The notes: a model not told the origin generated them from the letters alone. A stretch of 64,000 bases of DNA from Glossina fuscipes (GCF_014805625.2 NW_023998432.1:6998799-7062798); one strand, 5' to 3'; shown: positions 1 through 12,135, counted from the first letter of the stretch. Numbers and translations: made by a program.

Positions 1-1565
1 TCCTTCGCTATAATATCTCATTATTTTAAATAAAACATGCTTACTAATAAAATTGAAAACTTTTGACTAGTTTAATCCACGCCCTAACCATATTACTTTT
101 ACCTCGCCCCTCCGTCATCCACAGGAAGTCTTACCAGTGATTTAACCTTTAATAATAATACATTTCTTTTATTTTATTTTCCATCGAAAGTGTTATAATG
201 TCTTAATTCCATATTTCAAAACAAAATTTTCAAAATGAACAATGGTTATTAATCAATTTTATAAATAAACTTACCAAAACTAACAACTACGTAGATGCGC
301 ATCGCCGCAGCTAAAAGGTTTGTTAACAAATTATAGGTTTTGAAATTAAAAAAAAATTGTTTAATATTAAGGAAATATAACTCAAAAGAAATGTCAATTA
401 TTGCTTCGACCTCTCAGAGATACCACGCACAAACCGGTGTGAAGAGGAATGCTCCTTTAACGTTTTATTGATTCTTCCGTGTTTTACACTCCTTCTTTTA
501 CATTGGCTTGCCAATTTTTCCCTTTTCTTTTTTTTTTAATTTTTTTTGGGCTTTGAGATTTTCTTCCCTTTTTATAAGAAACAGTTCTTAAAAATGTACG
601 AAGACATTGTTTGTCAAGTTTTTCTTATAAAAAAAGTAGAAAACTCTTATATTGTTCCCTTGTTTAACATAACTAACTATCTTTTCTTTAATTTCAATTA
701 ATCTCTTTTTATTTTAGGGTCTCTCGTACAACACCCGCAGCCGACCAACAATTTAGCTAAATCAATTTACACCTTTCTTTTTTAAAAGTTTTCTCCTTCT
801 CATTTGCATTAATGAACTGCATATTCATCTTCCAATTTTTAATGGTCACAACCTAGCGATCATAGATTCCAGCCCTCTGACGCGAACGTTAGTACTTCTT
901 GATTTTCGTTCTTTTTCTTTTTGCACTTTTGTATAACTTCAAAATTACTTGACCTTAGTGACCTTGTGCTTTTGTATGTGAACAATGAATAGCGTTCCAA
1001 TTATTCCGATTTTACTAAAATTATCAAAGCCTTTTCAGTTTGCAATCTTTTCATATTTTTCCAATAAAACTATTCGGGATTTATTCTTTCTCTAATTCTT
1101 ATAAATTCACTTTCATTATCATTCACTGAAATTATTTGTCTTGAAGTAGCGATAGAACGGCATGAATTTCAATTTTATGCCAAAAAAATTTACGAGCAAA
1201 ATTCTAATGAAAGCCGCATTTTTTTCCTCGTTTTTCCTTTTTTTTTTCTTTCTCTTTCCAAGTTGCCAAAGTTTTCTTTTTTCTTCGCGCCGCTTGTCGC
1301 TTTGCCAAAGTTTGCCTTTTCTTTTTTTTTTTCACTACAGTGTCTATTACAGCTGACTTTGGATGCCAACCTTCTCGTTTCAAAGTGTAGTTTTCTATCA
1401 TTTGATGTCCTCACGACTCTTGGAGGGTGGTGTATCTTATTGGCGAGTTACGTTGTTCTTCAGGCGGACGACTCCCCGTGTGTGATGGATACCTCGGCCA
1501 TTTGGCTTGTTCATTATTATATTGACGACGGTTGTTGAAGGTGCTTTAACAGGCTGGTCTTCTTG
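1..1565. other. AT-rich non-coding DNA, no gene recognised
   Basis: The stretch is AT-rich with many long T runs, for example around 530-545 and 1220-1340. Short reading frames here are rich in Phe/Ser/Lys and come from low complexity. The part nearest 1565 may be the start of the pol side of the minus-strand gag fragment that follows, but no pol motif is readable. Confidence 0.5.
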
Positions 1566-2000
1566 TCAACTGCTGAGATGGCAGAAAATAATAAGAGCAT
1601 TACGGCAGTTCTGACGATAATGACCCCTTTGGCCACATCGCCAACATAATATGTCGTCTTCTCTTTTTATCGATCGGTTGTCTTGTTCGATCATACGATA
1701 TTCTTCGCGTGGTGGCGCTCTCATCGAGTATCGTGGTTGCTTTCTCGTGATCTCACGCAATTCTTTCCCCACCGCAATACACTCCAGGTCGTCAGCAAAG
1801 TCAAGCAGCTCATCTAAATTCCGAAAATCTCTCCTCCACAGGTATTCCCGCAAAGCATTATTATAAATTCTCTCCAAGTTTTGTTGATCAGCATACCCAA
1901 CTTGAAGCGCCAGTACAGAGTCCTTCAATTTTTCTTCCACTTTCTGTGTCGTATTTCGTCCTCCAGGTTTTAAAATTAACGTGTCGTCAAGGAAAAACAT
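1566..2000 (-). mobile_element. Ty3/gypsy-type gag fragment with CCHC zinc knuckle
   Basis: A 144-codon open frame encodes the C-terminal part of a retrotransposon capsid/nucleocapsid protein. Near its end is one CCHC knuckle, CWRCGQRGHYRQNC (CX2CX4HX4C), the RNA-binding motif of nucleocapsid. The preceding segment (LRE-YLWRRDFRNLDELLDFAD) resembles the capsid C-terminal region of insect gypsy Gags. Nothing recognisable as the Gag N-terminus lies above 2000 and no protease or RT is readable below 1566, so this is an isolated fragment. A SAP-like Gag N-terminus of what may be the same class lies at 43.5 kb on the other strand. Assignment to gypsy rather than another LTR group is inferred. Confidence 0.65.
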
Positions 2001-3819
2001 GAACTTTTTTTTTTTAAATATATCTTTTTTTATTTTTTAGCTAATCTTATATGATCTTAAAACCTGTTTCGCACAGTAACGGTTAAGATCTGAACATCGG
2101 AAACTCTCTTTATTGCCCAAATAATACGAGTTGTTATATTGTATTTTGAAGCAATAGAAGTTCTGCAGCAGTTGTACCTATAGAAGCGAAATTCAACTAT
2201 GCTTCCCGTACAACTATCGTCAAACTTATAAAGTTGTTGATGATTGTTCTGACTGTACTTAAAATTCATAATTAGTTGAGAAATAATCCCACAGTCTAAA
2301 CCAATAATCTCTGTTTTAGACCAACAATACTACTATTAATGCCCTCTTTAGTTAGCAAATACCAGAATCCAAGATTATTCTAACTTTGCCAGACAATCTA
2401 TTACTTTTATTTTTTTTTAAACAAACAATGCCCACTACGATGACATCGCAATTTATTTTTTCACTAAGAAGAATTATATCCTACACCTAAGATCGAGCAT
2501 ACACAATTGACCAATAACCTTTCCATCCGGGAAGAGGTTAATTACTGAGCTAAGATTATTAATATTTGTTACATTTTAACATGGACAGGGATTGTTTTTA
2601 ATCATGCACTTCATTTATTATATCCCTTTATATATATATATCTATATATCCATATATATACATATATATATCCAAAAAAAAAAAATATATATATATATAT
2701 CCATATATATATTCATAGAAAAACGAAAAAGAAGCATGTGGTGCTCTTGTTAATGGGATTGTGAAAAGTTGGAAAATTCCTTTCCATACAAAACTATAAA
2801 ACATCTTTTCTTTTTTTTGTTTTTACTTCCAGCACATTATGAATTTACCCGCTAGATAATGAAAAAAAGTTTTTTTCCAAATTTACCGTTCGCCTTGTTT
2901 ATGCCGCTCTTCCTTCTTCTAAATGTCCAAGATCTTCCTCCATTGCGAATGTTTTCCTTTCTGCTATCGTTTCCCGCACGGAATTGTTTTTTAAATTAAG
3001 CGCCGCTTACTTTGTTCGCGCACTGCTTTTGAATTTAATTGTTAAAAAAAAGCAAATTTGATTACTAATGTTCACTTTTAAACCACCAAAGCAAACTTTA
3101 TAAATTTTCAAAAGGAAATCTCACATTAAATATAAAGTCCCCCGCATTGCTTTGTATTTAGTTCCTACCTACAAGCAAGTCACTCTTATTCTCGTTCTCA
3201 ACGACGACGGTGTCTATGCGTTACGTATATTAACGAGACCTTTTTCAATGACATAACATTGCGGAATTCACTTTTCAATGTGTTTTACATGATACGCATT
3301 TCTGCCGGAGTTGTATTTGTATGACTATTTTCAGTACTTTTAGTTTTGAGTTTTTTTTCTTTTGGGTACCTATAATGTGGTACTTTAGGTATTGTGGTAG
3401 GGGGTTTCTTTTTTTATTTGAATCTTAAGGCACACAATTTTTACGTCACACGCTCATAACCATATATATTTAGTTGTTAATATCACTTGTATTATTGTGT
3501 AAAAAAAAATTTTCTTTTTATATTCCTAAATCCTTCTTCTTTGGTTTATTCCTTCATTCAAACAGATAATATAACTATAATCTGTACACTTTGACTACAC
3601 GCAGATTTACCCATATTCACTTTGTGCTTCTATAGCATTTTTTTTTTACAATTGGCCGAGTTAACGCTCGCGATTTTAAAATTATTATCGGATTTTATAT
3701 TATTTAACATTTTTTTCTTTGAACTGTCTTTTTTTTTTTTGTTTATTTATTTTATAATCGGGCGTCATGTGAAGCTCATGAAGATTTTCTTCCCTCTGTC
3801 ACGGGAAATTTATCCGAGA
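2001..3819. other. Non-coding DNA with TA-rich stretches
   Basis: No gene or element is recognised. It holds the TA microsatellite at 2628-2713 and several T-rich tracts (3480-3520, 3630-3750). Confidence 0.4.
2628..2713. repeat. Interrupted (TA)n microsatellite
   Basis: Alternating TA runs are broken by short CC, CA and poly(A) interruptions over about 85 bases. Confidence 0.85.
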
Positions 3820-4830
3820 TGATGAAGTTAAACAGAACCCTGAATGAACTCTTATGAAGATTATCCATTTCACTAAGTTCAAAGGGAAGCCAGAGGCTTG
3901 AAGTTCAGTAAGTTATGATTAATCAAGGCAAACACTTTACTAAAATCAGTACACAAGACATCCATACTAGAGCCGCTAGAAAATGCCTTGAAAACATGGC
4001 AAGTAAACTCTAAGAGATTCATAACAATTGATCTTGATTCCATGCTGAAAAGCTAAAATATACGATTTAATAGCAAAAGCTAAATGCCGAGTAACAAAAA
4101 AATATAGGTAAGACGCCCGACTTAATAATGCCCCTATAGTTCTCAACGAGATGGTTGTTTCGACATTTGTGATCCAGAATTAGGAAACCACTTTTCCAAC
4201 ACAAAGGCAAAACATCTGGTTTGAAGGTCTGATTTTAAACAACACCACATAGCTCCTCAGACCATGATCTGGACCATCATTCTTGTAATGAAAGGAAATA
4301 CAAATTGCTGGATGATACGAATACACAAGTAAACTATAAATGGACAGCGACTTACAGCTTTCTCCAAGACATTGGCAAAACAAAGATGAAGCGGTGTGCC
4401 GTTACAGTTAGGAATACGGTTGTATTGAAGTAAATTACGATCAAACAATTCATTGAAAAACACCACAGCTCGATCAGATGTTGAAGTGGGGACCATACAG
4501 CGAGAATTATCACTATAATACAAAATGACAAATTGTGGCAAGTTGTAGTCCCTCAACGCTATGAGTATAACAGTAGGTTTATACTTTTCGGCCACGTCAC
4601 AAATGAGGGCAGCATGTTTCTTGTAATTAGAGACATCCGAATTTGGGGAAATATAGGAGCAAAATACATATAACTGTTCACTGACAATTTTCGTCCGAAC
4701 GACAATAAATTCAACATCAGGAGGAGCAGGAAATTCAAATAAATAAAACGGCAACACAGCAGGAGTGGCAATTAAAACACTAAGACCAGTGCGATCCAAT
4801 CGATCCTTTTTGAAAACTTGGAAAGAATTG
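3820..4830 (-). mobile_element. CR1/jockey-group LINE fragment (endonuclease, then RT piece)
   Basis: Minus-strand remnant of a non-LTR retrotransposon. At 4799-4257 a 180-codon frame reads like a LINE apurinic endonuclease: VLIAT near the N-terminus, then FCSYISPNSDVSNY and a decayed catalytic block (LIALRDYNLPQ where GDYNLP is expected). Below this, 4010-3820 matches the RT segment at 11335-11140 of the LINE copy inserted in the gypsy element, for example the shared stretch reading agagccRctagaaaaKgcc. The middle of ORF2 is deleted between the two blocks. It is a 5'- and 3'-truncated dead copy of the LINE family seen again at 9.9, 16.1, 17.1, 18.6 and 62.1 kb. Confidence 0.7.
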
Positions 4831-4839
4831 TGAAAATGT

Positions 4840-5719
4840 TCCCACCGATATAAATTAGGATCTAATCAGGTTTCAGTGGAAGGAAAACAAAAAAAGTAGG
4901 AAAGATAAATGTTTTTCTAATATCTGTTTTGCTTACAGAAGTATGTTTTTACGAGTACATAAGAAAAAACAGTTCCGTGTATTGGTATAGAAATAGTTAG
5001 CTAATGATATTCATATGATTATATTTCTGTTTTATGGTTTTCAATTACCTAATAACGTTCCTGTCGATATCAAATCCAATAAATAAATGTGGTTTACTGA
5101 TCGCCATATTGTTATGCCAAGTTTACTTTGAAGAGATGTTTACGAATTGTTTTACATCAATACAATATATGTTATTGGGGAATATTACCTTTTTTGTTTA
5201 TCATAATAGTTTTCATTTGTATACAACTTCATGATTATTAATTTTACTGTCGTTACTGATATTAATATCTTAGTTCTTTTCCCATTCACTTACATAGGCA
5301 TAAATTTCTTTTTTTAAAACATCTTGAATTAAAATATCCATTTTGCGTCACATGTACTTAATTTTTGTTTTATTCCTGGATTGATTGTTCCTTATGAATT
5401 AACATTTTTGTGTGGTGGGCAGTCCTGGCGTTGGCAATATAAAAGTCGCAGTTTGTGCGGTGAAGCTTATATTTTGATCAGCTCCACTGTAGGTTGAGAT
5501 AAGTCGTGCAAATTTACTATTGCTTGACTTTTTACCACAAAAGAGACTAAAAGAGGTAGGAGAGTTAGGGAAGCGCGTAAAGTGGTGAAAATGATAAGTG
5601 GGTCAACCGGAGGCTCTATCACCCCCTTACAAAAGTAGCGGCAAACAAGTCAACTTGATTAACCGAATGCCGTAAACATCACCGAAGCTGTAAACATCAG
5701 GTTACAGCCTTTATTAATT
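4840..5719. other. Non-coding DNA with a possible TATA promoter
   Basis: No coding region is recognised. The interval 5410-5720 is less AT-rich than its surroundings and contains TATAAAAG at 5438-5445. It lies downstream of the copia remnant on that element's strand, so it could hold LTR or flanking DNA; no LTR ends are visible. Confidence 0.35.
5438..5445 (+). promoter_or_regulatory. Possible TATA box
   Basis: A canonical TATAAAAG in locally GC-richer context, with TCAGCT 38 bases on as a poor initiator candidate. No downstream ORF is visible, so function is uncertain. Confidence 0.2.
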
Positions 5720-7310
5720 GCGCCTTTTTAGTAACTCATTACGCTTTTGACTGGTTCCCAGTGGGATTTGCCAGAGTTGGTTCCATAACTATTAAGCATA
5801 TTAACTGCATAACGAATGTCTGGTCAACTAATTTGTCCAACAAACAGTAAGCAACCTATTGCCAGCATATATGGAATAATTGTCGATAGTTTCATCGCAA
5901 ACACGTCCAAATTTTTGCAGCTTGCAAACCTTGCTTCGGAGCCGTTATCCAACATTTTAGGTTGTTGCATATAGATCATCTATGTCGGCATACTGTTTAG
6001 GAATACACTAACTACCTCCATTTAGTGTCCATATACATCGAATTTGACAGCTAACGCTAACGAATACTGCATTGAATCATACGCGATGGTAAGTGTGAAG
6101 ATTTCCTTAAAGTCGATTCCTGCACTTTCGGAAAAACGGGTAGCCACAAATCTCGTCTTCCGCCTTATGGCTTTACCATGCCCGTCTCTTTGGCTTTTAA
6201 ACACCTACTTTGACTTTAAAGCTTTTTCACCTGGCAGTAACTTCACCAACATCCACGTACTATTTGTCATCAATGAATCGATCTCTCCTTTCCCGGCAGT
6301 TTTCGTCACACTTTTTACACCGCTTGGATCGGCGGAAACTATTTGTATTGCACAAAACTTTTTGGTTTTTCTTTCTTATTGGCTATGCCGTTAGAACAAC
6401 GGATTCACTTTCAATGGATGGTGGCAGCCACTCATCAGAATCATCGTGGTGGCTTTTGTCTGATTTGTCCTCCGCTTATCCAGAGTTCTCATTTGATTCA
6501 ATTGATTCAATTTTAGATACTAATTCAATCTCATTACTGCTCCGTTCTGAATTAACACCGTCGTCATTTAGCAGCAATTCTGAGTAATAGAAACCATTAT
6601 CGACATTTAGGTTCCCTTTGTTGTCTTCCTAAAATACACCATATCCCAACTTAAAACAAATTTTTTCAGAAGATTTCTATCTTGTTGTCATATGCTATCA
6701 TGTGCTTGCTAGTGTCACTATCAGTGTAGGGAATCAATATAGGGAATTCTTGCTGCGGTTGTAATAATCATTTGTGTCTGCAGAAACGTTCATTTCACAC
6801 TCAATGCAATAAGTGTTACTTTCACTTGGTCTATTCGGCTTACCATTGTCCTCATTTTTGTTTTAAAAATTTGTAGAAATATGCCTAAATTTATCACATT
6901 GTACTGTTGTTTTCGTCGTTTCGTTGTAATTTTTTGTTTAAAACGCAGCATCTTTCTCCGAACTTTCAGTCGCTAATTTATCATCTTCAAAAAGTACATT
7001 TTTACAATATGAGCTGCTCTTTTCGGCAACCGTCGCCAGCGGCTCACAAACATCCGCATATCCGAGTAACATTAAAAGTGTTATAGACTTCTCACCTATA
7101 TTAAGCCCTGCGTTCCTAACTTTCAAGACAATCATCATCAATTCATTTAAGTACTCCTGGAATAAACTGTAACTCTTCAGTTTTATGTTTAACAACTGCT
7201 TGAGTAATTCTACTTCTCGCGTGAGATCAGTGCACTCTGCCGTCTATCGCAGGATTCTTTGCGTTTGGAGCTGTTGCAAAGGCTCCATAATTACCAAGAT
7301 TCACCATGTT
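5720..7310 (-). mobile_element. Internally deleted Ty1/copia retrotransposon
   Basis: Degenerate minus-strand copia-type element. At 7195-6938 the frame resembles copia Gag (UBN2-type: LMMIVLKVRNAGLNIGEKSI). A candidate Gag start reading MVNLGNYGAFATAP lies near 7305. At 6600-6204 comes the linker leading into RT, with an acidic Ser-rich stretch. At 6204-6022 the RT opens with MFKSQRDGHGKAIRRKTRF, GIDFKEIF and LALAVKFDV, the well-known copia RT N-terminal block. At about 5880-5720 the connection/RNase H start is readable, including PDIRYAVNML and GKSHWEPVK. Protease, integrase and the RT YVDD core are missing, and stops and frameshifts are frequent. Confidence 0.8.
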
Positions 7311-7850
7311 ACGACTAATTCACGGAAACGTGAAAGTAATTACTAATAAAATTGGTTTAAATGCAAAGAAATAACCGCCAACAATAAGAAATATAAACTC
7401 TCGAACTGAAAAGAGTTGTCAATTTTAAAAGAAATTTTTGTTTTTCTAAACTACAAAAGTATTATGAAATATGGAATTTTCCAACCGTCTTTAGAGACAA
7501 TATTTTAACTAATTTAGCATGAAAACGACAATAATTATAATAAGAACGTTCGAAAATAATGATCAAACAAAAGGTTATTAAAAAAATAAAGAATAGGAGA
7601 CAAAAATTATCATAGCAATGGAAAAACTCAAAAATGCAAAACTGTCATGTTTAGTTGTGCTTTTCCTTCAAGTTTAAAGTGCATGTAAGGAAGTATAAAA
7701 ACAGTGTGAAAATTAGTGTCAACCCAAATTTATGTGTTTGGATTGACGAACGCTAAACTGATATATCAACAAACTACAAAAACAGCAAGCAAAACCAAAT
7801 AATAATAAAAAAAAAATTATTGTAAATGCTTCTGAGTAAAGGATGATGTT
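7311..7850. other. AT-rich DNA, nothing recognised
   Basis: No coding or repeat structure is readable between the copia remnant and the gypsy gag remnant. An LTR or leader of either element could lie here, but no TG...CA ends were found. Confidence 0.35.
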
Positions 7851-8395
7851 ACGTACCAGCCTACAGGGATAACACTTTTATAAGAAGACTAAATGGGGAC
7901 GTACTCCGACTCCGGGGAATAAGGTAACTCGCGGAATTATCGCAATCCATCCATCTCTGTCTCAAGCTAGTGAACTAGAATTTCCGCGCAAGTCACGCGT
8001 ATAATGCCAAACGGCATCAACATCCGCAATTGTCTCCAAAACGGTACTTCTCACAAACACAAAAACAAATGTTTGTCGCTCCAGTGTCTCATACTCTGCA
8101 GACGAGCTAATCAACTGGGCAACTACACCAGCAATATTTTAAGCAGCAAAAGCAACATAACGCCAAGAATTTCTCAAGGCCACCCAAGCCACAACCACAG
8201 CCAGAGTCGATGGATATGGACCGAAGCACCCACTTCCGCCGCCAGACCTCTACAAATTCAATCTTTTGGAAATAGGCCACAACAATTCACCCATCGGCAA
8301 ATATTTAAGAAACAAAGCACGTTCCATATGAATACATTGAGAAAGGATACTAGAAAATCAGGAAGAACGCCACTTTAAGGAACCAAGTAATAAAG
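7850..8395 (+). mobile_element. Ty3/gypsy gag remnant (part of the 7.9-11.5 kb element)
   Basis: Broken plus-strand reading frames contain a block typical of the proline/methionine-rich C-terminal Gag of fly gypsy elements: PEPMDMDRSTHFRRQTSTN around 8205-8260, followed by FHMNTLRKDTRKSG near 8330. Upstream text (GIIAIHPSLSQ at about 7940) may be earlier Gag. It lies on the same strand and in the expected order before the RT at 9.43 kb, so I treat them as one element. Protease is not readable. Confidence 0.55.
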
Positions 8396-8459
8396 GGCTC
8401 TTAACCAATTGCCGAAATCGCCGAAACTGGGGATCCGGTCCATAAGAGAAATTTGCCCA

Positions 8460-9420
8460 AAGAATTTTTATAATTTTTTTGTGTTGTAAGTGAAAGTGTA
8501 ATGTAATGAACTTACTTCGCCAGCCAATATCATTCAAAGCAAATTAATTAGAAAACATTTTAATAATTAAAATAAACAATATGAATAAGTTAATAGTAAT
8601 TAAGTATTCGATAAAATATCTAATTAATAATTACGTTAAGTAATACGAATTATAAATTACTACTAATTAAGTTATTGACAAAATAACTAATTTAATTAAT
8701 AATAAAATTTAACTCAGCGATTTAAAAACTCGCGGAATGTACATTCGTGTTTTTAATTAAATAAGAATTTTTATAATTTTTTTTTTTTTTTCATTAGTCT
8801 AAAATTATAATAATAATAATAATAATAATATCATTTTTTTCAATAAAAAAAATTAAACGGTTAAATAACTCTCTTCAAGATGTATGCTTTGCTGAGATTT
8901 TAAACTCTCATCGTGGGTGTCCGAACTACGATGCCTCTGCAACCGTGAAATTATCAAAACAGATGTGCTGCTGAATTGGATGTAGACAGTTTCCGTACTG
9001 ATAAAACGAGAAGGAGTCGGAAAAGCTGAACGTACAAAACCAGTTGGATGCTGATTTAAAGACTCCTCAAGAAGCTGGAAACACGCCGGCTTTGACTACA
9101 ACATTTTCGCTTTTTCAATATCAATTTGATTGTAAATGATATGTCAAATGATATGCATGCCTATGCCAGTATCTTAAGTATCATAAACCTTTTATATTTA
9201 TACGGCTTAGGTCGGTTACGTTATGGATTTTAGTCAGGAAAAATGTTTGAACAAAACTGGAAACAATTTTAACAGGAATATCACCAAATCCCTTCTGTGC
9301 AAGAACGGTAATAAGGGATATTAAAATTAGTGAAGATACTTTTGCGAAAGTTTTTAAAATTAAGGATAAATTCACATTTTCATTAAATGGCTTCACTAAT
9401 ACATTGTTGGGATGGAAAAT
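8460..9420. other. AT-rich interval between gypsy gag and RT remnants
   Basis: Very AT-rich with (AATTA)-like repetition at 8540-8760, a T tract at 8778-8790 and an (AAT)n microsatellite at about 8806-8831. It should correspond to protease and early RT of the gypsy element but is too decayed or replaced to read. Confidence 0.4.
8806..8831. repeat. (AAT)n microsatellite
   Basis: About eight uninterrupted ATA/AAT units. Confidence 0.85.
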
Positions 9421-9424
9421 ACGA

Positions 9425-9916
9425 ATTTACGAGGTACCATTCGGTCTTAAAAATCCGCCGTCTATATTTAGTGCACACTCGATGATATTCTACGAGAATG
9501 CATAGGAAGATGCTGCGTTGTGTATATAGACGATATCATTGTTTTTAGTAAAACGGAAGATGAACACTTCACACTCATTAGAAAACTTACAACATTACAA
9601 GAATGAAATGGTAAAAGTAGACAAACAGAACGTCTTCAAAAAAGAAGGTTGAATGCTTAGGATAGATTAGTGCATCCCTTGGTATACAAGCAAATCCAGA
9701 CAATGTTAGAAGTATCGAAAATTTTCCACAATCACAGAATCTTACGGAACTTCGTAAGTTCTTTGGTATGTAAGGGTATTATAGACGATTTATAAAAACT
9801 TGACATCCCTTGTAAGAGGACAACGATGACCAACGTGCAAAAATAAATCCGCAAAGTTTAAAACACTGAACAATAAGTAAGGCCAAGAATCATTATGCCT
9901 CGAATGAAAAAGAAAT
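9425..9916 (+). mobile_element. Ty3/gypsy reverse transcriptase, 5' part of interrupted pol
   Basis: Frameshifted but clear gypsy RT. VPFGLKNPPSIF is followed by CCVVYIDDIIVFSKTEDEH, which contains the catalytic YIDD box (about 9518-9550). Then come FKKEVECLG-like text and LRKFFGM-GYYRRFIK, the end of the RT connection block (about 9745-9805). Reading continues to NHYASNEKE at about 9888-9914, the first part of the RNase H motif N/YATNEKEMLAI. There it is cut by the LINE insertion, and the interrupted codon block resumes at 11336. Several stops and frameshifts make it non-functional. Confidence 0.82.
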
Positions 9917-11335
9917 TTGTTATTTATTTATTCCACTTATACAAGAAACTCAACTAAAACAAAACGGCAGTCGAGTTCAGTTGACTTTTGAAGTAAATCT
10001 TAAATTAATTAATATTACGACTTATTATAAGTACAATAAAACAAATAAGAAGGAAAAAAAAGAAAAAAAGCATGTACACAACTAGCATAGAGCCACACCC
10101 ATAACCGATACAGGACCAAATTGCAAGTGAACCCCTAAGCCATCGCAAACCTGCATAAGCTGGGCAACCGATAATAGTTAACAACAATTATTTTCGACGC
10201 ATAATGACTTTTTAAGGCTAAAAGTTAGTTCAAGTACGAAATAGGTAAATCGCGCGTATTAAGCAATGTTGCTTTAATGGACTTTAAAGAGTCCGTTAAT
10301 GAGAATAAGTCATTTAGGTTTTTACAAACAACTCTGAGCGGGTTAAACCGTTCGTAATTATATTTACATTGACTAAGCTTTATCAAGATGAAGTGCCTAG
10401 AGAAGCGGTTAAGGACATTAAAGCCTATCTCCCGAGTTAATGCACGCGAGTCAATTGTATCATTTATTAATTTGATTACGAAGGAAACCCCAAGAACAAA
10501 TCTACGTTTCTCCAGTGACGGTAAGGATAACAGAAGGGTGGAAGAGAGGCAATCGGGTCCCGATCCAAATTCCTAAGGGCAAACAGCAAGAATTGCTTTT
10601 GAGCAGATTCAATTGAATCTACGTGGCACCTAAATGAAGGAGACCACACAATAGAGGCATACTCAAGTATAGGTCTAACCACATGTAAAGCCTTTTCGTA
10701 ATATAAGGATCATCAAGTTCTTTGGACCACCTCTTTATAAAACCAAATGCGGACATAGCTTTTGCTTAACGAGAGCTCAATATGCAAATTTAAACGTAAC
10801 CTATAATCAAATAGAACGCCTAAATCTGTGAACGAATCGACGTCTTCCAAATTGTGCGAATCAACGAAGTACTGAGTCATGAACGACTTTCTTCTTGAGA
10901 AAGAACATTTATTTAGATTTAGTTTCAGAAGATTCAACTAAATTATTCAAATCACTTTGAAGATGATGTGATTGCGATTCTACGGAAAAAGAAGAAAACA
11001 GTTTCACATCATCAACATACATTAGGATCTCTCTGAATTTAATCACGGAGGACAAATCGTTGACGTATAAATTAAATAAAATGGGTCCTAAGTGGCTACC
11101 TTGAGGTACGCCAGACGTCACGGGGAATTCATCCGAGGTAATGGGGTTAAACAAAACCCTAAATGATCTACCATGCAGATAAGAGCTTAACCATTCCACT
11201 AAGAAGAAAGGTAAGCCAGAGGCGTTGGGTTTAAAGCTAAGTAGTCTATGGTTAACCATATCAAACGCTTTGCTAAAGTCAGTGTATATGATATTATTGC
11301 GAGAGCCACTAGAAAAGGCCTTGAAAACATGAAAA
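9917..11335 (-). mobile_element. 5'-truncated CR1/jockey-group LINE nested in gypsy pol
   Basis: Minus-strand LINE of about 1.4 kb. From 11330 downward the RT palm is readable: FSKAFDMVNHR, SGVPQGSHLGPILFN and the catalytic YVDD at 11019-11008. The thumb and C-terminal part follow, including VRPILEYASIVWSP around 10680-10640. The 3' UTR runs from 10470 and ends at 9917 in a short AATAAATAAATAA-like tail rather than a long poly(A), as in CR1-lineage elements. Both edges show a related target-site sequence: aaaaagaaat at the left (9907-9916) and aaaagaaat at the right (11332-11340). The frame is broken between palm and thumb. ORF1, the endonuclease and the first RT blocks are absent through 5' truncation. 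Confidence 0.85.
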
Positions 11336-11545
11336 GAAATGCTCGCTATCATATGGGATCGGCTAACTTTAAAATATTTACGCAAAACCAGCCATTAACC
11401 TACGCATTAAGCAATAAGAACAAGAATAATAAGGTGAAATAAGACGATTGAAATCGAGTTTAGTGGCTTATAACTATGAATTATTTCATAAGCTTGCCAA
11501 AACTATAGCTGTAGCGGATGGCTTGTCCAGAATACCCAAAATTCA
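11336..11545 (+). mobile_element. Ty3/gypsy RNase H, 3' part of interrupted pol
   Basis: Immediately beyond the LINE, the gypsy frame resumes with MLAIIW. Then, after a small deletion and frameshift, comes ANFKIFTQNQPLTYALSNK, the RNase H block usually read as K-IFTDHQPLTYALS. The catalytic Asp of TDHQ is Asn here (TQNQ). It ends with KTIAVADGLSRIPK (about 11490-11540), the standard end of gypsy RNase H. Integrase is not readable beyond. Confidence 0.82.
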
Positions 11546-11649
11546 GATCCTAAATTATTGGAGAAAGGTAGAAAGGTAAGAAAGAAAGGAAGAAAGGTAA
11601 GTCCATCAAAAAGCTTGAAGAGAAGGCAAAAACTGGTTCGATTTATCGC

Positions 11650-12135
11650 CTCCCACGCAACGTTCAGAGAGAAAAGAAATCTTTGTCAAAATAAATAAGA
11701 GGTTAGGAAATAAATTATTCACCCGGAATAAAAAAGACGTAGTAGCAGAATATTATAATACCACAGTAAAAAAGGTATCAGACAGAATAGTTTATAAAAA
11801 CAATATGGGACAATATAAGAATATTTTCTCAAAATGCCACCAAATATACAAACACGTAAGACAATCTCTCGAGAGGTTAGATATGTGATTATAAAGTCTG
11901 AAAGTAGATAAAATTCGTATGGAGAAATAGCAAAAACAATTCGAATTAGTCGTGCTGTTGTCCAAATTGTAATAAATGACAATAACACAAATGTCACAGA
12001 AGATAACCAGAGCGTAAAAATCGGAATATTACCAAAAATGTAACAAATTAACCCAAAACTAGTGCTGTTGACACTACAAAAGACCTATAGAAATGCAAGC
12101 CAATTGGTATCCATTTCGAAACCGTTCAAAATGTG
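11650..12135 (+). mobile_element. Tc1-like transposase N-terminal remnant
   Basis: A decayed start is readable from ATG 11834: MPPNIQTRKTISREVRYVII, then one stop, then NSYGEIAKTIRISRAVVQIV. The latter is the first helix-turn-helix of Tc1-type transposases (normally YGEIAKTIGISRTVVQ). NPKTSA and GIHFETVQN near 12050-12130 match the second DNA-binding domain. The DDE catalytic domain is absent. The 78-codon stop-free stretch at 11655-11889 just upstream overlaps the start and is not recognised. Confidence 0.6.

Noticed and set aside
1162..1538. Overlapping frames on both strands
   Set aside because: Phe/Ser- and Lys-rich products of T-tract low complexity, with no motif.
4257..4799. A 180-codon minus-strand frame as a host protein
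   Set aside because: Its text is a decayed LINE endonuclease and it adjoins an RT piece of the same family.
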